From contig NMRA01000221.1 in NCBI GenBank assembly GCA_002633005.1, positions 250,290 through 314,289 of the forward strand: a stretch of DNA of 64,000 bases, read 5' to 3'. Shown in pieces: positions 1 through 11,000 of this stretch. How positions within the stretch are numbered: position 1 is the stretch's first letter; each line of letters begins with the position of its first letter. The notes beneath the pieces were generated by a model, which was not told where the DNA came from, searched no databases, and saw nothing but the letters and a program-made list of their open reading frames with translations. Source of the DNA: Phoronis australis. Its lineage: Eukaryota > Phoronida > Phoronidae. The translations under genes and the position numbers were made by a program.

Positions 1-520
1 CCATTTTTAAAAATATCCATGATCGGAGCCGTCGCCTTTTAACAAAAATTTTGGATCTGCCCCTGTTTAATGATGGTGTTGAAGTCCTAAAATGCTATCT
101 ATAAGATATCTTGATGCTCCACGTGGTGACGGGCTTCCTAATGAAGTGTACTGTTATTCAGTCCTAGATTCTTGTAAATGTCTGCTCTTATGAATGAGAT
201 TACAGTGTACTCAGTTTGACATATCACCTCTGGTCAGGAAGACATTACTTCCAGATGTCATATGTGAAAATCGAATATAATTCTTCTGTGTAAGATATTC
301 GTTTTAACGCAAAACGACCTGTGTCTGGTTGCATAGGGACTCAGTTAAGTTCCCTAAATCCACTTCGTATTTAACACTGAGTGTCATTACTAAGTCAATG
401 TTTGGCCTTGATACACATCCACGTTGAACTCCTTGTTGAGTTGACTGCTAAAGTTTGAGTCTAATACTGGAATAAAAACTTAAAAAACGTTATCGTTATT
501 CTGGCCAATTGGTGGCTTTT

Positions 521-534
521 TGACCAGATGGCGC
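521..534 (+). promoter_or_regulatory. CTCF-like site
   Basis: TGACCAGATGGCGC fits the CTCF core consensus CCASYAGRKGGCRS except in the first two bases. Inferred from motif only. Confidence 0.25.
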
Positions 535-596
535 TGCATTTTGGTCAGAAAACCATCCCATACGTGTGACAAATCGAATCTTAAACTCCCTCCTCT

Positions 597-721
597 ATTT
601 AAAGAGGGACTCTCAATACTCTTATGTAGAGCTTCCTTTATACCCCTTCTGAACCAGTCTTCCTCGAAGAAGGGGTGTTAAGTAACCTCTCCATGAGGGT
701 ATTGAGAGTCCCTCTTTAAAT
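597..721. repeat. Foldback element, 30-bp arms
   Basis: Arms at 597-626 and 692-721 are inverted copies with two mismatches (both start ATTTAAAGAGGGACTCTCAA when read inward). Inside them is a second nested pair (CCCCTTCT / AGAAGGGG), so the transcript of either strand would fold into a long hairpin. It could be a small MITE or a hairpin RNA source; nothing decides between them. Confidence 0.75.
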
Positions 722-1046
722 AAAAGAGCGGGCAGTTACCGACGGACTTTCGAAGTTGTAGTTAAAATGTTGGCCCTCTATACTATAAGACAGTTTTGTA
801 TGTTTCTGACAGTCAAAGAGCGGCCTATCGGCAAAGCACTGGAGCCAGCAACGACAAAAGCAACCAAGAGGATTCTGAATTTTTATATTGAAAGGATTTT
901 CTAACGCGCGGTAGCCGACCTCTCCGTGCACCGGCCAATCTCAACTCGTGTAGGCCTATAATACGGGTAATTAGTACCTGGCTCTTTTAGATGTCATATC
1001 ATTGTTAGCAAAATGAATGATGGAGGAGTGTACGTTTTTAAAAGGG

Positions 1047-1275
1047 TACCACGCAAACCCGATTTTGGCTTATTAACAGAATCATACTCAGTAAAAAGAA
1101 CTTTTCCATTCAGTTCTCTGCCACAATTAACTAATGATGTGAAACTCTCGACAACCCTCAATAGTTTGGAGAAAATTTTTGAAAACTCAGAGTCTGGGGC
1201 AGGCAAGCGTGACCGCTTTTAGCCCGTGACTTACACGGCAACTGCGTAAAAGACCACCACCAAGGACCATAAAAT
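1047..1275. repeat. Dispersed repeat family P, copy 1
   Basis: Shares a long decayed similarity, in the same orientation, with 57789-58020. Matching blocks include the one encoding PDFGLLT, the block caaccctcaatagtttgg / caaccctcataagttggg, and caggcaagcgtgacc / caggcaagcatgacc followed by ggcaactg. The 69-codon open frame over this copy is therefore repeat-derived rather than a host gene. Family unidentified. Confidence 0.65.
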
Positions 1276-2529
1276 TATCCGTTTTGTGAGATATGGAGGA
1301 TGAGTTTTTCATTCTGGTTGATTCATGTCAATTGTACTTGTAAGATTCAGTTGACTCCAAAACAGTCTGGTTTGGTGAAGTAGGACGTACCTGATGCACA
1401 GCTTCAAATGACGCCAGCACAAACTAGAATGTTGGTGAGGGGACCAGTACGTCCTGTTCGTCATTAGTCTCCTGCACAGACCCTCGAACACGCTATCCGT
1501 GACGTCAGCGTGTGAGGCCCGGGAACCAGATTAGTTCGGCACTAAATGATCGCGATCCGACCTGAAAAATCCATCTCCCGTTTCGTTTCATCTCCAGACG
1601 AGAGCGGTCAAAGTAGGCCTACAGCTGCAGTCAACTAACTCCACGGAGTGAATCTACGCGCGTTAATTAATTCCCGCTGCTCTTTTGTCCGCAGGCTAAT
1701 TAGGCCTATCCATCACGCATCGAGTTCAAACAGTTGCAGTAACAAAAATGATGACCACTTCCATCAGCACTCAGGATAGACAGCGGTAACACTGACAACC
1801 AAAACGCATCTCAGTGAAGTCGTTTTCGGCTTCGGGTAAAAATGAGTTAACCTAGCCAGTGCTGTAGTGGTAAAATTATAGGTAAGTATGCGCCCTAAGC
1901 CCACCGTATCCGCGTTGAGCACTGAACGTAACTTACGGTGCGTAGGCGCTACGTGCAAATGCCAAAAGGTGGTTGGCTGCGCCTACGCCCCACTACAGTG
2001 CTGAACCTAGCTGATATCATAATTTCACGAAATTCAATTTCATGCAGACGGACTCAGCGAACCAACTCGAAAAGTGTAGCCGTCTATGGTCGGACCCCAG
2101 TCACCGGCCCTGACAAACCTAACGACTCAACTATTTTGTGTCGTCTTTCCAATCATCATACCGGGGAAAATGGTCCAAGTGGCAGTACATGTAAGTGACG
2201 TTTTACCGTAAGTTCAGGTGAGGAAGCAAACAATTGGAAATTTTCTTATTTCAGTTTTCACACAGCCCGATTTCAGTCTTATTTTTTCACACAGCCCGAG
2301 CAGTGAACTAATATACATTCTTGTTAGTTCGGTTGACTAAGGTGCACGCCGGACTCGGAATGAGGCCTACGTGGCACGATCGAGTTGTCGGGCAGTCCAC
2401 TAGCAGTGGCCCCAACACTGAGTTCGCTGAACTACTGAAAGAGCTCGTCCGGGTGGAACACTGATATGAATCGCGTCGTAAGTTGTGCGCGCACCCGGGG
2501 GGCCGGCGGGGCTCAGCGATCACGATCCC

Positions 2530-2607
2530 TCCCCCGCCATTGGGCAAAGTGCCGGCAAGTCCGCCTCCGGAGAAACAAAAGTCCGAGAAAATGAGACAAA
2601 ACTCCCC
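2530..2607 (-). repeat. Dispersed repeat family Q, copy 1
   Basis: The reverse complement matches 22937-23010: shared blocks include TTTTGTCTC, TTTTCTCGGACTTTTG, GGAGG, and CACTTTGCC followed by a G run. The two copies are in opposite orientation and moderately diverged. Type unknown. Confidence 0.6.
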
Positions 2608-3539
2608 TAAACAAGCACAAACGCGCAATTCACAGTGTGCCCCCGTTTTTTTTTTTTTTTTGTTTTTTGTTTTGTTTTGTGAGTCAGCTCGCCTTTTTGT
2701 TACCAAAAGGTCCACAACGGCGAGAATGATTCGAGCCCCCCGTTGCTGAAGGCTGCCGGGGTGCGCGCATATGTCCAGAATGTTAAAAAGACAACTCGGT
2801 TCTACGACTAAAAGTTTACAACTGACTTGGCTATGTGAATGGGCCGCGACCCCGTCAGGTCGATGCTCCGCTGTCGTGTCTTTCGAACAATTGCATTGAC
2901 CCCCCTGTCGGTGGAATTGAAAGTGCGCAGATAGCCGTTAATTTTGGAGTCAGCCGCGCAGATTTTGCCTAGAAATTCTACATCTTCTGAACAAGAGTCT
3001 GATAAATTTGGGTAAGTTGTGGATTTGAGAAAACGTGACGTCAATGATTAACCTTTTCTCTCACACTGAAACTCTAAATCTGCCTGATTTGACCTCTAAT
3101 TAAGTAGATATTCTGGAATTCCCAAGGCCACTACTTGACTATTTCTTTGTCCCGCGCAGTCGCAATGGCCATTTTTGAGAAGACGACAAACTCAAAACCA
3201 AAAGTTTGCTGGAGTTGACGCCCGCTATTCTCCAATATTTGGAAAAGCATCATGACCTGTATAACCCACGATGTGTTAACTTCACGTATAGTCAATACCA
3301 TGAGTGGAAATTGCCGATATTTTGAATAATCGACCAAAAATCCAACGACAGTCTTGACCTGACATGTTCTCAAAATGAGTGTGTCGCCGCGCCTGCTCAG
3401 GCGCAGTCGCATAAACTGCGGCTTGTTATGATATCCTGACTTGATCTCTTTTCAATGGTGTTTGAGACGGTTAACACTCTTGACATATTAATTACAAACA
3501 CAGATTATTTGACTCTGGAACACAACATCGAATAAGACG

Positions 3540-3647
3540 TGCGAGTTCCACCCACGATTTGTCTGAAGGACATTTTCAAACATGGCCGTCCGGGAAATCG
3601 ACATTGACAACGGTCGTGAACCTCTGGCTTTGGTCGAAGAAAGGTGA
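3540..3647 (+). promoter_or_regulatory. Possible 5' leader exon of NRF1
   Basis: A short open frame starts at ATG 3582 and runs 21 codons to TGA 3645-3647, overlapping a donor-like AAAG|GTGAAC at 3643-3644. If spliced there to the acceptor before 4853, the frame does not join that of NRF1, so this could only be a leader exon with an upstream ORF. It is offered as a candidate; 2192 and 3012 (GTAAGT donors) are alternatives. Confidence 0.2.
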
Positions 3648-4660
3648 ACATTCATTGAACGAAGCCTGTTCTTGGGACCTTAGGTTTTCTAATAGTTCAT
3701 TTTAACCAGTTTCAATGCAATCATTTGTGTATGACCTTCAAACGGCTGTTTGCAATAGTTGATCTGTAGTGTTTGGTCTAGAATAGATAGACTAGATTTC
3801 AACACTCGTCACTCGTCTCGGGGGGTGTCCATTATTGTGACTATTGTGTTAGGCCTACACTAGAATTTTTACACGTTATGTGTGTTTCCTAGGTCTTGAA
3901 ATGATGAGCAGTTGCACACTATACAGACATTTTTGACCAAAACGTGCAAATACCCCTTTTCAAGCTACAAGTCATTATTTCTTTGGCTCCACTGATTGTG
4001 CATTTCATCTTTGCAAAGATTTTTCAGCCTTGAGAAAACTTATTTTAAGTCACATTTCATCCTCAAACTTCTCAACTACTTAGAAGCCTGTCCTTTTAAA
4101 GATTGTACCCCTGTAAGTGAGTGTTATAAGCCCACATTCACTACACTATTTCTGACTTATAAACTTATAAATTTACATTTGCTGTACTTTGGCTTGAAAT
4201 AAACAGTTGTGGAACAGAAGTATAACTGTGTGCAGGCATAAGTGAAGACATTGAGGAACATATTAGCAAATAATAATCCAGAAGTTGTTACAGACTAGCA
4301 GGACAGATCTGAAACTAGACTGTGGATCGACTAATAGTAGCCTCGGTATGAGCTATATTTAATTCATTTGCTGGACTTTGGGAGGTCAATCCTTTCGTTG
4401 GATAGATAGCAAGGCACATTTTTAAATCCCTCTTCTGTTGATGTCATGGAGTGGGTGGATTGTTCCATTGTGGCAAAAAACTACTAGTAAGCCAACACAA
4501 ATTTTATAAGTAAAAAATTCTTGCGTCAAGGGTCTTGCGATTGCTTTACCTTACCGAACATGACCCAGGATAGTGCAATCAACGTCAAGAGAAGTGAGAC
4601 AATAAATACAAATTGGTAATCTTTTCCTGATTATACTTGTACACACAATTCTCCAGGAAG

Positions 4661-4674
4661 TCACTAGGTGGCGC
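4661..4674 (+). promoter_or_regulatory. CTCF-like site
   Basis: TCACTAGGTGGCGC matches the CTCF core consensus at all but the first base. It lies about 180 bp upstream of the first NRF1 coding exon. Confidence 0.35.
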
Positions 4675-4854
4675 TTGCAACAAATTTAAATATTCGCGAT
4701 TTTAATGAGACGTAGCATTTTTATAGTGCTTGTTTCATGAACCAGGGGTTGCGGGTTAAATTGTTTTATGCTCCAAACCTATGGATGTGTGAATAGCCCT
4801 CGGTAAGCTCACAGTTAATTGGCTTGTAACATTAATCCCATTTGCATTTCAGCT

Positions 4855-5050
4855 ATGATACACGTGACCAGTGGCATCAACACTTCAAGTATGACGACGA
4901 TCAATACTTCAAGTATCAATCACATGAACACGTCGATCATGAGCGATGACATGAGTGAACCCAGTTCACCTGAGAGTCACAGCTTTGATGACAAAGACAT
5001 TCTGCTACACTCCATCTCTGACGTGGTCACAGCACAACTGGCCGCTTCAG
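4855..5050 (+). CDS. NRF1: NRF1 coding exon 1
   Basis: Residues 1-65 plus one base. Acceptor ttgcatttcag before 4853, donor TCAG|GTAGTT. Encodes the SEPSSPE acidic region and VVTAQLAASG. The first 35 residues are not conserved with vertebrates and are rich in Met, Ser, Thr and Asn. Confidence 0.85.
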
Positions 5051-8000
5051 GTAGTTGTATTATGGGTTGATGGCCGTTATTATTACAGCTGTGTGCAGTG
5101 CTGGCCTTAAAAGCTGCTACTTTAATTAAGAGTTGAGTTTTTTCAAGTTAGCATAGCTCTAATTGTAATTTTGTGCGGTTACATTATGGATCAGATTCAT
5201 TTGTTGATTGCGTCTGCATTAAGAGAACCCCAGCAAACTTGATTTGTTCTAAAGTTTGGCTTTAAAGCCTGTTCCACTTTTGTATTTTAGCTGTCAGGTC
5301 ATGAGCACTTAATAGCCAAGCTTCATTGTATTTTTGGTAACAGAATCGATTGTGTCCGTTCTCTAACCTTCAGTGCAGTGTCCAGTTTCTTTTGTCTAGT
5401 GTACATGATTTGAAGTAGCGTGCAAAACCATAGCCAAACTGCAAGTGTAACTGGTAGTTTTGGGGATTATCTCCCCAATCTAGAACACACAAAACTTTCC
5501 AAGAGTATTCCAAATCCTGGATGTTTGTTCCCTATGCACAGCCATCTTCCCATGTATAAACCATAGATGTCACACGTTTGAATCTGATATATTAAGCCCC
5601 ATATGTTTCTTTCAGGCCCTATAGGTGTCGCCGCTGCAGCAGCCATCGCCACTGGCAAGAAGCGGAAACGACCGCACGCGTTTGAGACCAATCCATCTAT
5701 TCGTAAACGTCAACAGACACGACTTCTGCGTAAGCTAAAGAATACCATTGAAGAGTACACAACAAGAGTGGGACAGCAAGCCATTGTGTTGTGTTGTACG
5801 CCAGGCAAACCTGCAACTGTGAGTACTGGACATGGCAATGTTATCGTAGTCCATTGTTTGAGCACATTGTGCACTAAGACTATCAGAAAACCTAAATCAG
5901 TTCACAGCCTTGGAGTGCATCCCGTACAGTGTCAAAATAGTTGATCACACTTAGTTTTTTGGTGAATATCTCTTTTCTATGGAATGCAGCCCTCAGATAC
6001 ATCAAAAACACCAAATACTTGCCATCGTATACAATTATTGACTTTCAGTAAGGTTGATATTTTGGTTTCAAACCTCAGAAATGTGAAAATTGCCACGGTA
6101 TGTGTTTTTGCTTAATTTTTTTGCAAATAATTAGATCACGTGATATTTTGACAGTAGTGGCTCCACTAAAAGACTGCATAGTAACGATTAATTTGTCAAT
6201 CAAAAATTGAGCGTGGTGGCTCAAGTTTTGAGCATGGGATTCAACACTTGAGTGTGGTGGCTGTGCACACTTAAAGCCTGATGAGAATACCGCCATGTTT
6301 CTTGTAGTCCAGTATGTCGTACAAAGTGTTTGGCTCCCAGCCTCTGGAGACAGTAGTTAGACAGAATCGTAACAACATCATGTCATCACTTGAAGAGATC
6401 TTGGCACAACAAGCACCCACCTCATCACAGGACACGGCTGGCATGCATGAACTACCACCGCTCGTTATAGACGGCATTCCCACACCCATCGACAAGATGA
6501 CGCAGGTATGTTGATCTTTGTTTTGAGACAGTACCTTATAAGTTTTTGTCCAGTTTATTGTCACGGATTATAATGTCAGTATGATTTGTTAGACATGTTT
6601 TCAATACTACTATACATACAGTGCAGGAAAAAGGTAATCAGACGAAATACTGTTTCCCTGACATGACTACTTATTGTTAACAACAAAATTTGCTGGTAAT
6701 GGTTATTGTAGCAGCAAAATTCTAGCGGCGCATTGGGTTGGCCACCTTCCCCGTCATTCTCGGTCGTGGGGGGAGGCAGCCCAGTCTATGAAGTCTGCTT
6801 CCGCTCAGCTGTCATTTTGTCTAATTGTTTTTGGCTTGTGCTGTAATGTAGAGTTAGCAACATGAGTGAGTTTGTCTGATTGCTTTGGAGCCAGGCTGAG
6901 TCACAATGCATTACATGGTGCCAGATTGGGACACTATGGATTACATGGTGACAGGAGTGGACACGAAAGCATGTCTTCATTCTCCCGTGGAAGGCAGAAA
7001 ACAGCGCATCATTCATTTTATCTGTCGTAAACAGTTACGTAGCTTACTTTGTATTTTTTAAAGAAGAAAAGATTTTGCTTTTGTACTGCATTTCCTTTTG
7101 TGTCAATCACGTTTTTCCAGATTACAATTTTGGGAAAAGGTTTCCTATCGTAGTCACAAGAGAGCAGCACTGGAATTTGATTTATAATAAATGACATGAG
7201 AGACAAGTCGTTTAAGGTTTGACTCAACCCTATGACATGTTTATTTTACTATGTTCTGATTACAGGCCCAGTTGCGAAATTTCATCCCAGAGATGTTGAA
7301 GTACTCAACAGGTCGTAGTAAGCCTGGTTGGGGTAAGATGGAGTTTAGACCTGTCTGGTGGCCCAGTGACTTGCCTTGGGCCAATGTACGCAGTGATGTA
7401 CGTACTGATGAGGAAAAGAAAAGGGTAAGTCATACGTAGCGTTGTATGTGTGGCGTTGTATGTATGGCGTTGTATGTAACCTAGTTAAGTCAAAGCTTTT
7501 GTCTTCTCTTGAACCCCAAAAATATTTTGGTGTGTCTCAAGCAAAACTTTCACATACTGTTCCAGTTTGAGAGGTCCTTTCACTTTTTCAGATACGACAT
7601 GCCTTGTAATGGTGTTCTCCTATTTGTTAAATAAGGGCTGTTCCAGCAAAATCTGTGTGGGAGGGGGGAAGGCAACTGAAATAAAAATTTATGGACGGTT
7701 GCGTTTGACTTAAATTCAAAGTGGCTGGTGGTCGTACTTCAAAAAAAAAAATTACAGGTCGTTAATGTTTCATTGGGCCATAAATGTTTGATGGTGGGTA
7801 ATTTTAGTAAATTTTATATACAATCTGCACAGAATCAAAAACTGAAATAAAAATGCAACTTGCAAAGAGCTCCGACTTTTTCACTCCTTACGATCTCCTC
7901 ATCGGCATGCCCATAACACCATTTAACCACAGGTGCTCGAATTTCTCGATGGCTAATAACCATATATATGAAACATATGTTTTCGTAGTAATGAATGACG

Positions 8001-11000
8001 TTAGTGGTGATGGAGGAACAGATAAACTCAAGCGCTTGTGCAGTCAACCACAAGAACAAAAAAAAATTACGGGTGGTTGCATTTCAAACTTATAAAAAAT
8101 TATGGGTGGTAGGCTGAAGAAATAAATGAAAAATATGGGTGGTGGGTGCGAAAAAAGGTGCCTTTCCCCCCCTCCCATACAGATTTTACTGGAACAGCCC
8201 TAACTTAGTTTCATAGTTATACAAAACATTTTTAACTGGTTGTATGACTGTTGCATTTGCTGTATTAGAATGATGAGTGTAGTTACAGTCTTCAGTAGAT
8301 AACAAATTTTTTGGAAAGTAAGGGTTAATCACTAGTTATTAAGACGTGATCTTTATATCACACACTTCATCAACCAAAAAAAAGGTGCGATCCATCTGTC
8401 ATGAGATTTCATTTCCATTTTTGTCAATGAAATATCCTGTCCTTCCCAAACCCACACCACCCCCTCTACTCTGCCTTGTAATGCTCTGCACCTACTGTTA
8501 CAGTAGTCTATCCCACACCACTCCACCTCCACGCCACCTAGCCCCACANNNNNNNNNNNNNNNNNNNNNNNNNNNNNNNNNNNNNNNNNCATTGCCCCAC
8601 AGCCTCCTGCCCCACATCACTCCACCGCACACCACTCTGGCCCACATCACTCCAACTCATACCACCCTGCCCCGCATTACTCCATCCCACATTGCCCCGC
8701 TTCACCCTGACCCACCGCCCCCCACACCACCCCTTCCTGATCTACATGTGCAGCTCTGCATAACACTACACCTACTCATTTCTAGGTGTCGTGGACACAT
8801 GCTCTGAGAACCATTGTGAAGAACTGTTACAAGCACCATGGACGAGAGGACATGTTCCCTCAGTTTGCTGAACAGCCACAGCAACAGAACACCGTACACT
8901 ACGCAGCACACCAGACTATGGTAAGCAGTTATGAGTGTAGTGTTTAAAGTAGTACTACAGAGTTCACTGTAACATCTGAATACTACACTATGTCGCACAT
9001 CAGACTATGGTAAGCAGAATTGAGTGTAGTGTTTAGTGTAGTCCTCCCAGGTTCGCTGTAACTTCTGAATACTGCACTATGCATCACATCAGACAATGGT
9101 AGCAGTGTTGAATGTAACGTGTGCCTCCAGGCTTCACTGGAACATCTGAGTGTAGGCAGAGTGACATCTGAGTGTAGGCGGAGTGACATCTGAGTGTAGG
9201 CGGAGTGACATCTGAGTGTAGGCGGAGTGACATCTGAGTGTAGGCAGAGTGACATCTGAGTGTAGGCAGAGTGAGTTGATGAAGTGTGATGTTGCATCAT
9301 GGTACTGTCTGATGAATTCATCCTATTTCTGTAAACTTGAAAAAGTTTTAGGATTGTGGAGACGTCTGACTGGCCGTCACTGTTGTTTTACGTGATTGTT
9401 GAACTATACTTCGTCCACACAGTTGCAGATTAAAATTCAGTTTCATGCTTGAAACTTACTTGAGCGTGACTTTGCTCGATTTGAACAAAGGTCCTCAGTA
9501 CACTTATTCTAATCCGTTCGCTCGACCTGTCAAATAAGTAAAATTTCTACTTTCTCAGATAGAATGTCTTGGTGCAGCCGGATCCAGCTTTAGGTGAGAT
9601 TTAGTAATAAGAGTTATGTTGAAAATAGCAATATTTAAATCCTTTCCCTGATACCTCACAAACCGACCCTGGTTACTCATAGTTCAACAGGGGTGTGAAC
9701 TTTTATTTCTTTCCTTGCAGGTTCAAACTATAAATAACCCTGATGGCACAGTCTCAATTATACAGATTGACGCTGGTAACATCCACACTATTCCTGGCCA
9801 CCAGGTGGTGACACTGTCTGACGGCACACAGGCCACCGTGGTTCATACTGTAAGTGTCTCAAGAGCTTTATGAAGTGTTAAAAGTATCTCTTGGTTAAAA
9901 TTTTGTTGATTTTTGCTACGGTTTTACAATGTAGACAGTGAGATTCTGTATGTCAATGTGAGAGTGGTCTGTAGTATTTATTAAAAGCACTAAAATTAAA
10001 TGTACTTGTTATCTTCCAAGACCCGTTTGTCCTCGGTGTAAAACCTTGGTTATCGTGCACTGATTGGTTGTCTCCCCTGTAGCTTCCACCACAGACGTCG
10101 GCTGAAGCCACCCAGGCAGTTCAAACACTGGCAGAGGTGGCCACACATCACCACGATGCACACAACGGCTCAGTCAGTGTTGAGATGAACAATGAAGCAG
10201 CTGCGCACGCCTTAGCAACAGTTGCCGAGGCCCACCTACACGAGGGCTCTATAATACTTACTGACGCCCACGGATTAGGCGGAGGGGATGGAAGTGAGTA
10301 ATGACTTTAAAGTTTAATTAAAATTTTAAAATTGAAATTGAACATCTCAGATTCATATAAGGGACGCGTTAACGTAGAAAAGTTCTGACCGCGTCGTGAT
10401 CCTTACGAATGTCTTCAACCTCCACAGACCTGGGTTCATTTGAATCTTTTTTTGATTGTTACTGCCACATTTATCTGGTTACGTAGGACTCTAGAAAAAT
10501 TATCAATTTTGGCCAACTCCGGAGCACGTCTCAAGAAGTGGCATTACAGATTCACATAAAACTTCCAGGTATTTTGCTCTATGAGCTTTTCTCCAAAAGG
10601 TTGTTAGGGATTGTTTTTGAAATTTTCATGGGGGGGCTGAAAAAACAGGACTTTTACAATTCCTGTGAAAAAAAAAATTTTTTCAAGTTGCATTATATGA
10701 AAACCGAATGATAATTTAGTGAACTGTAATAGAGTTATCAAGATTTCATTTTGATTATTTATATTATACAAAATTGAGTCATGTAATTGATCCTGTTGTT
10801 TTGCCATAAAGAATGTACCTTTCCTTTTTTCTCTAAATTTTACCAAGAAAGCGCGAGCTTATTAATGACAAATTGGTATAAGGTCAACAATTAAGTTCTA
10901 TGGAATTTTTGCTTTTAGATAGTATATACTTTTACTGAGTGAAATTGTATTGTGTTGTACATATTAGGCTTAATGTACAGACTCCTTGAGTGTGAATACA

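Larger units (their letters stand above)
1..4852. other. Upstream region of NRF1, no confident gene
   Basis: No conserved protein is visible here in either strand. It holds an inverted repeat at 597-721, two dispersed repeat copies and a stretch from about 1.5 to 3.6 kb that is visibly richer in CpG than its surroundings. Since the first recognisable NRF1 exon opens with a splice acceptor, the NRF1 promoter and at least one 5' untranslated exon should lie here or further left. Strong donor-like sites at 2192 and 3012 and the segment at 3582-3644 are candidates, but none can be chosen from sequence alone. Confidence 0.6.

Noticed and set aside
2308-2715. 135-codon - strand frame upstream of NRF1
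   Set aside because: Low-complexity, crosses a T run and repeat family Q; no recognised domain or splice context.
6313-6505. NRF1 exon 3 starting after the CAG at 6312
   Set aside because: Breaks the frame; the TAG at 6305-6307 keeps it.
8346-8807. 153-codon open frame on + and its - strand counterpart
   Set aside because: The frame runs through the N gap and a C-rich minisatellite inside an NRF1 intron.
8983-9321. 112-codon - strand frame with SAYTQMSL-type repeats
   Set aside because: It is the reverse reading of the 22-bp minisatellite next to NRF1 exon 5.
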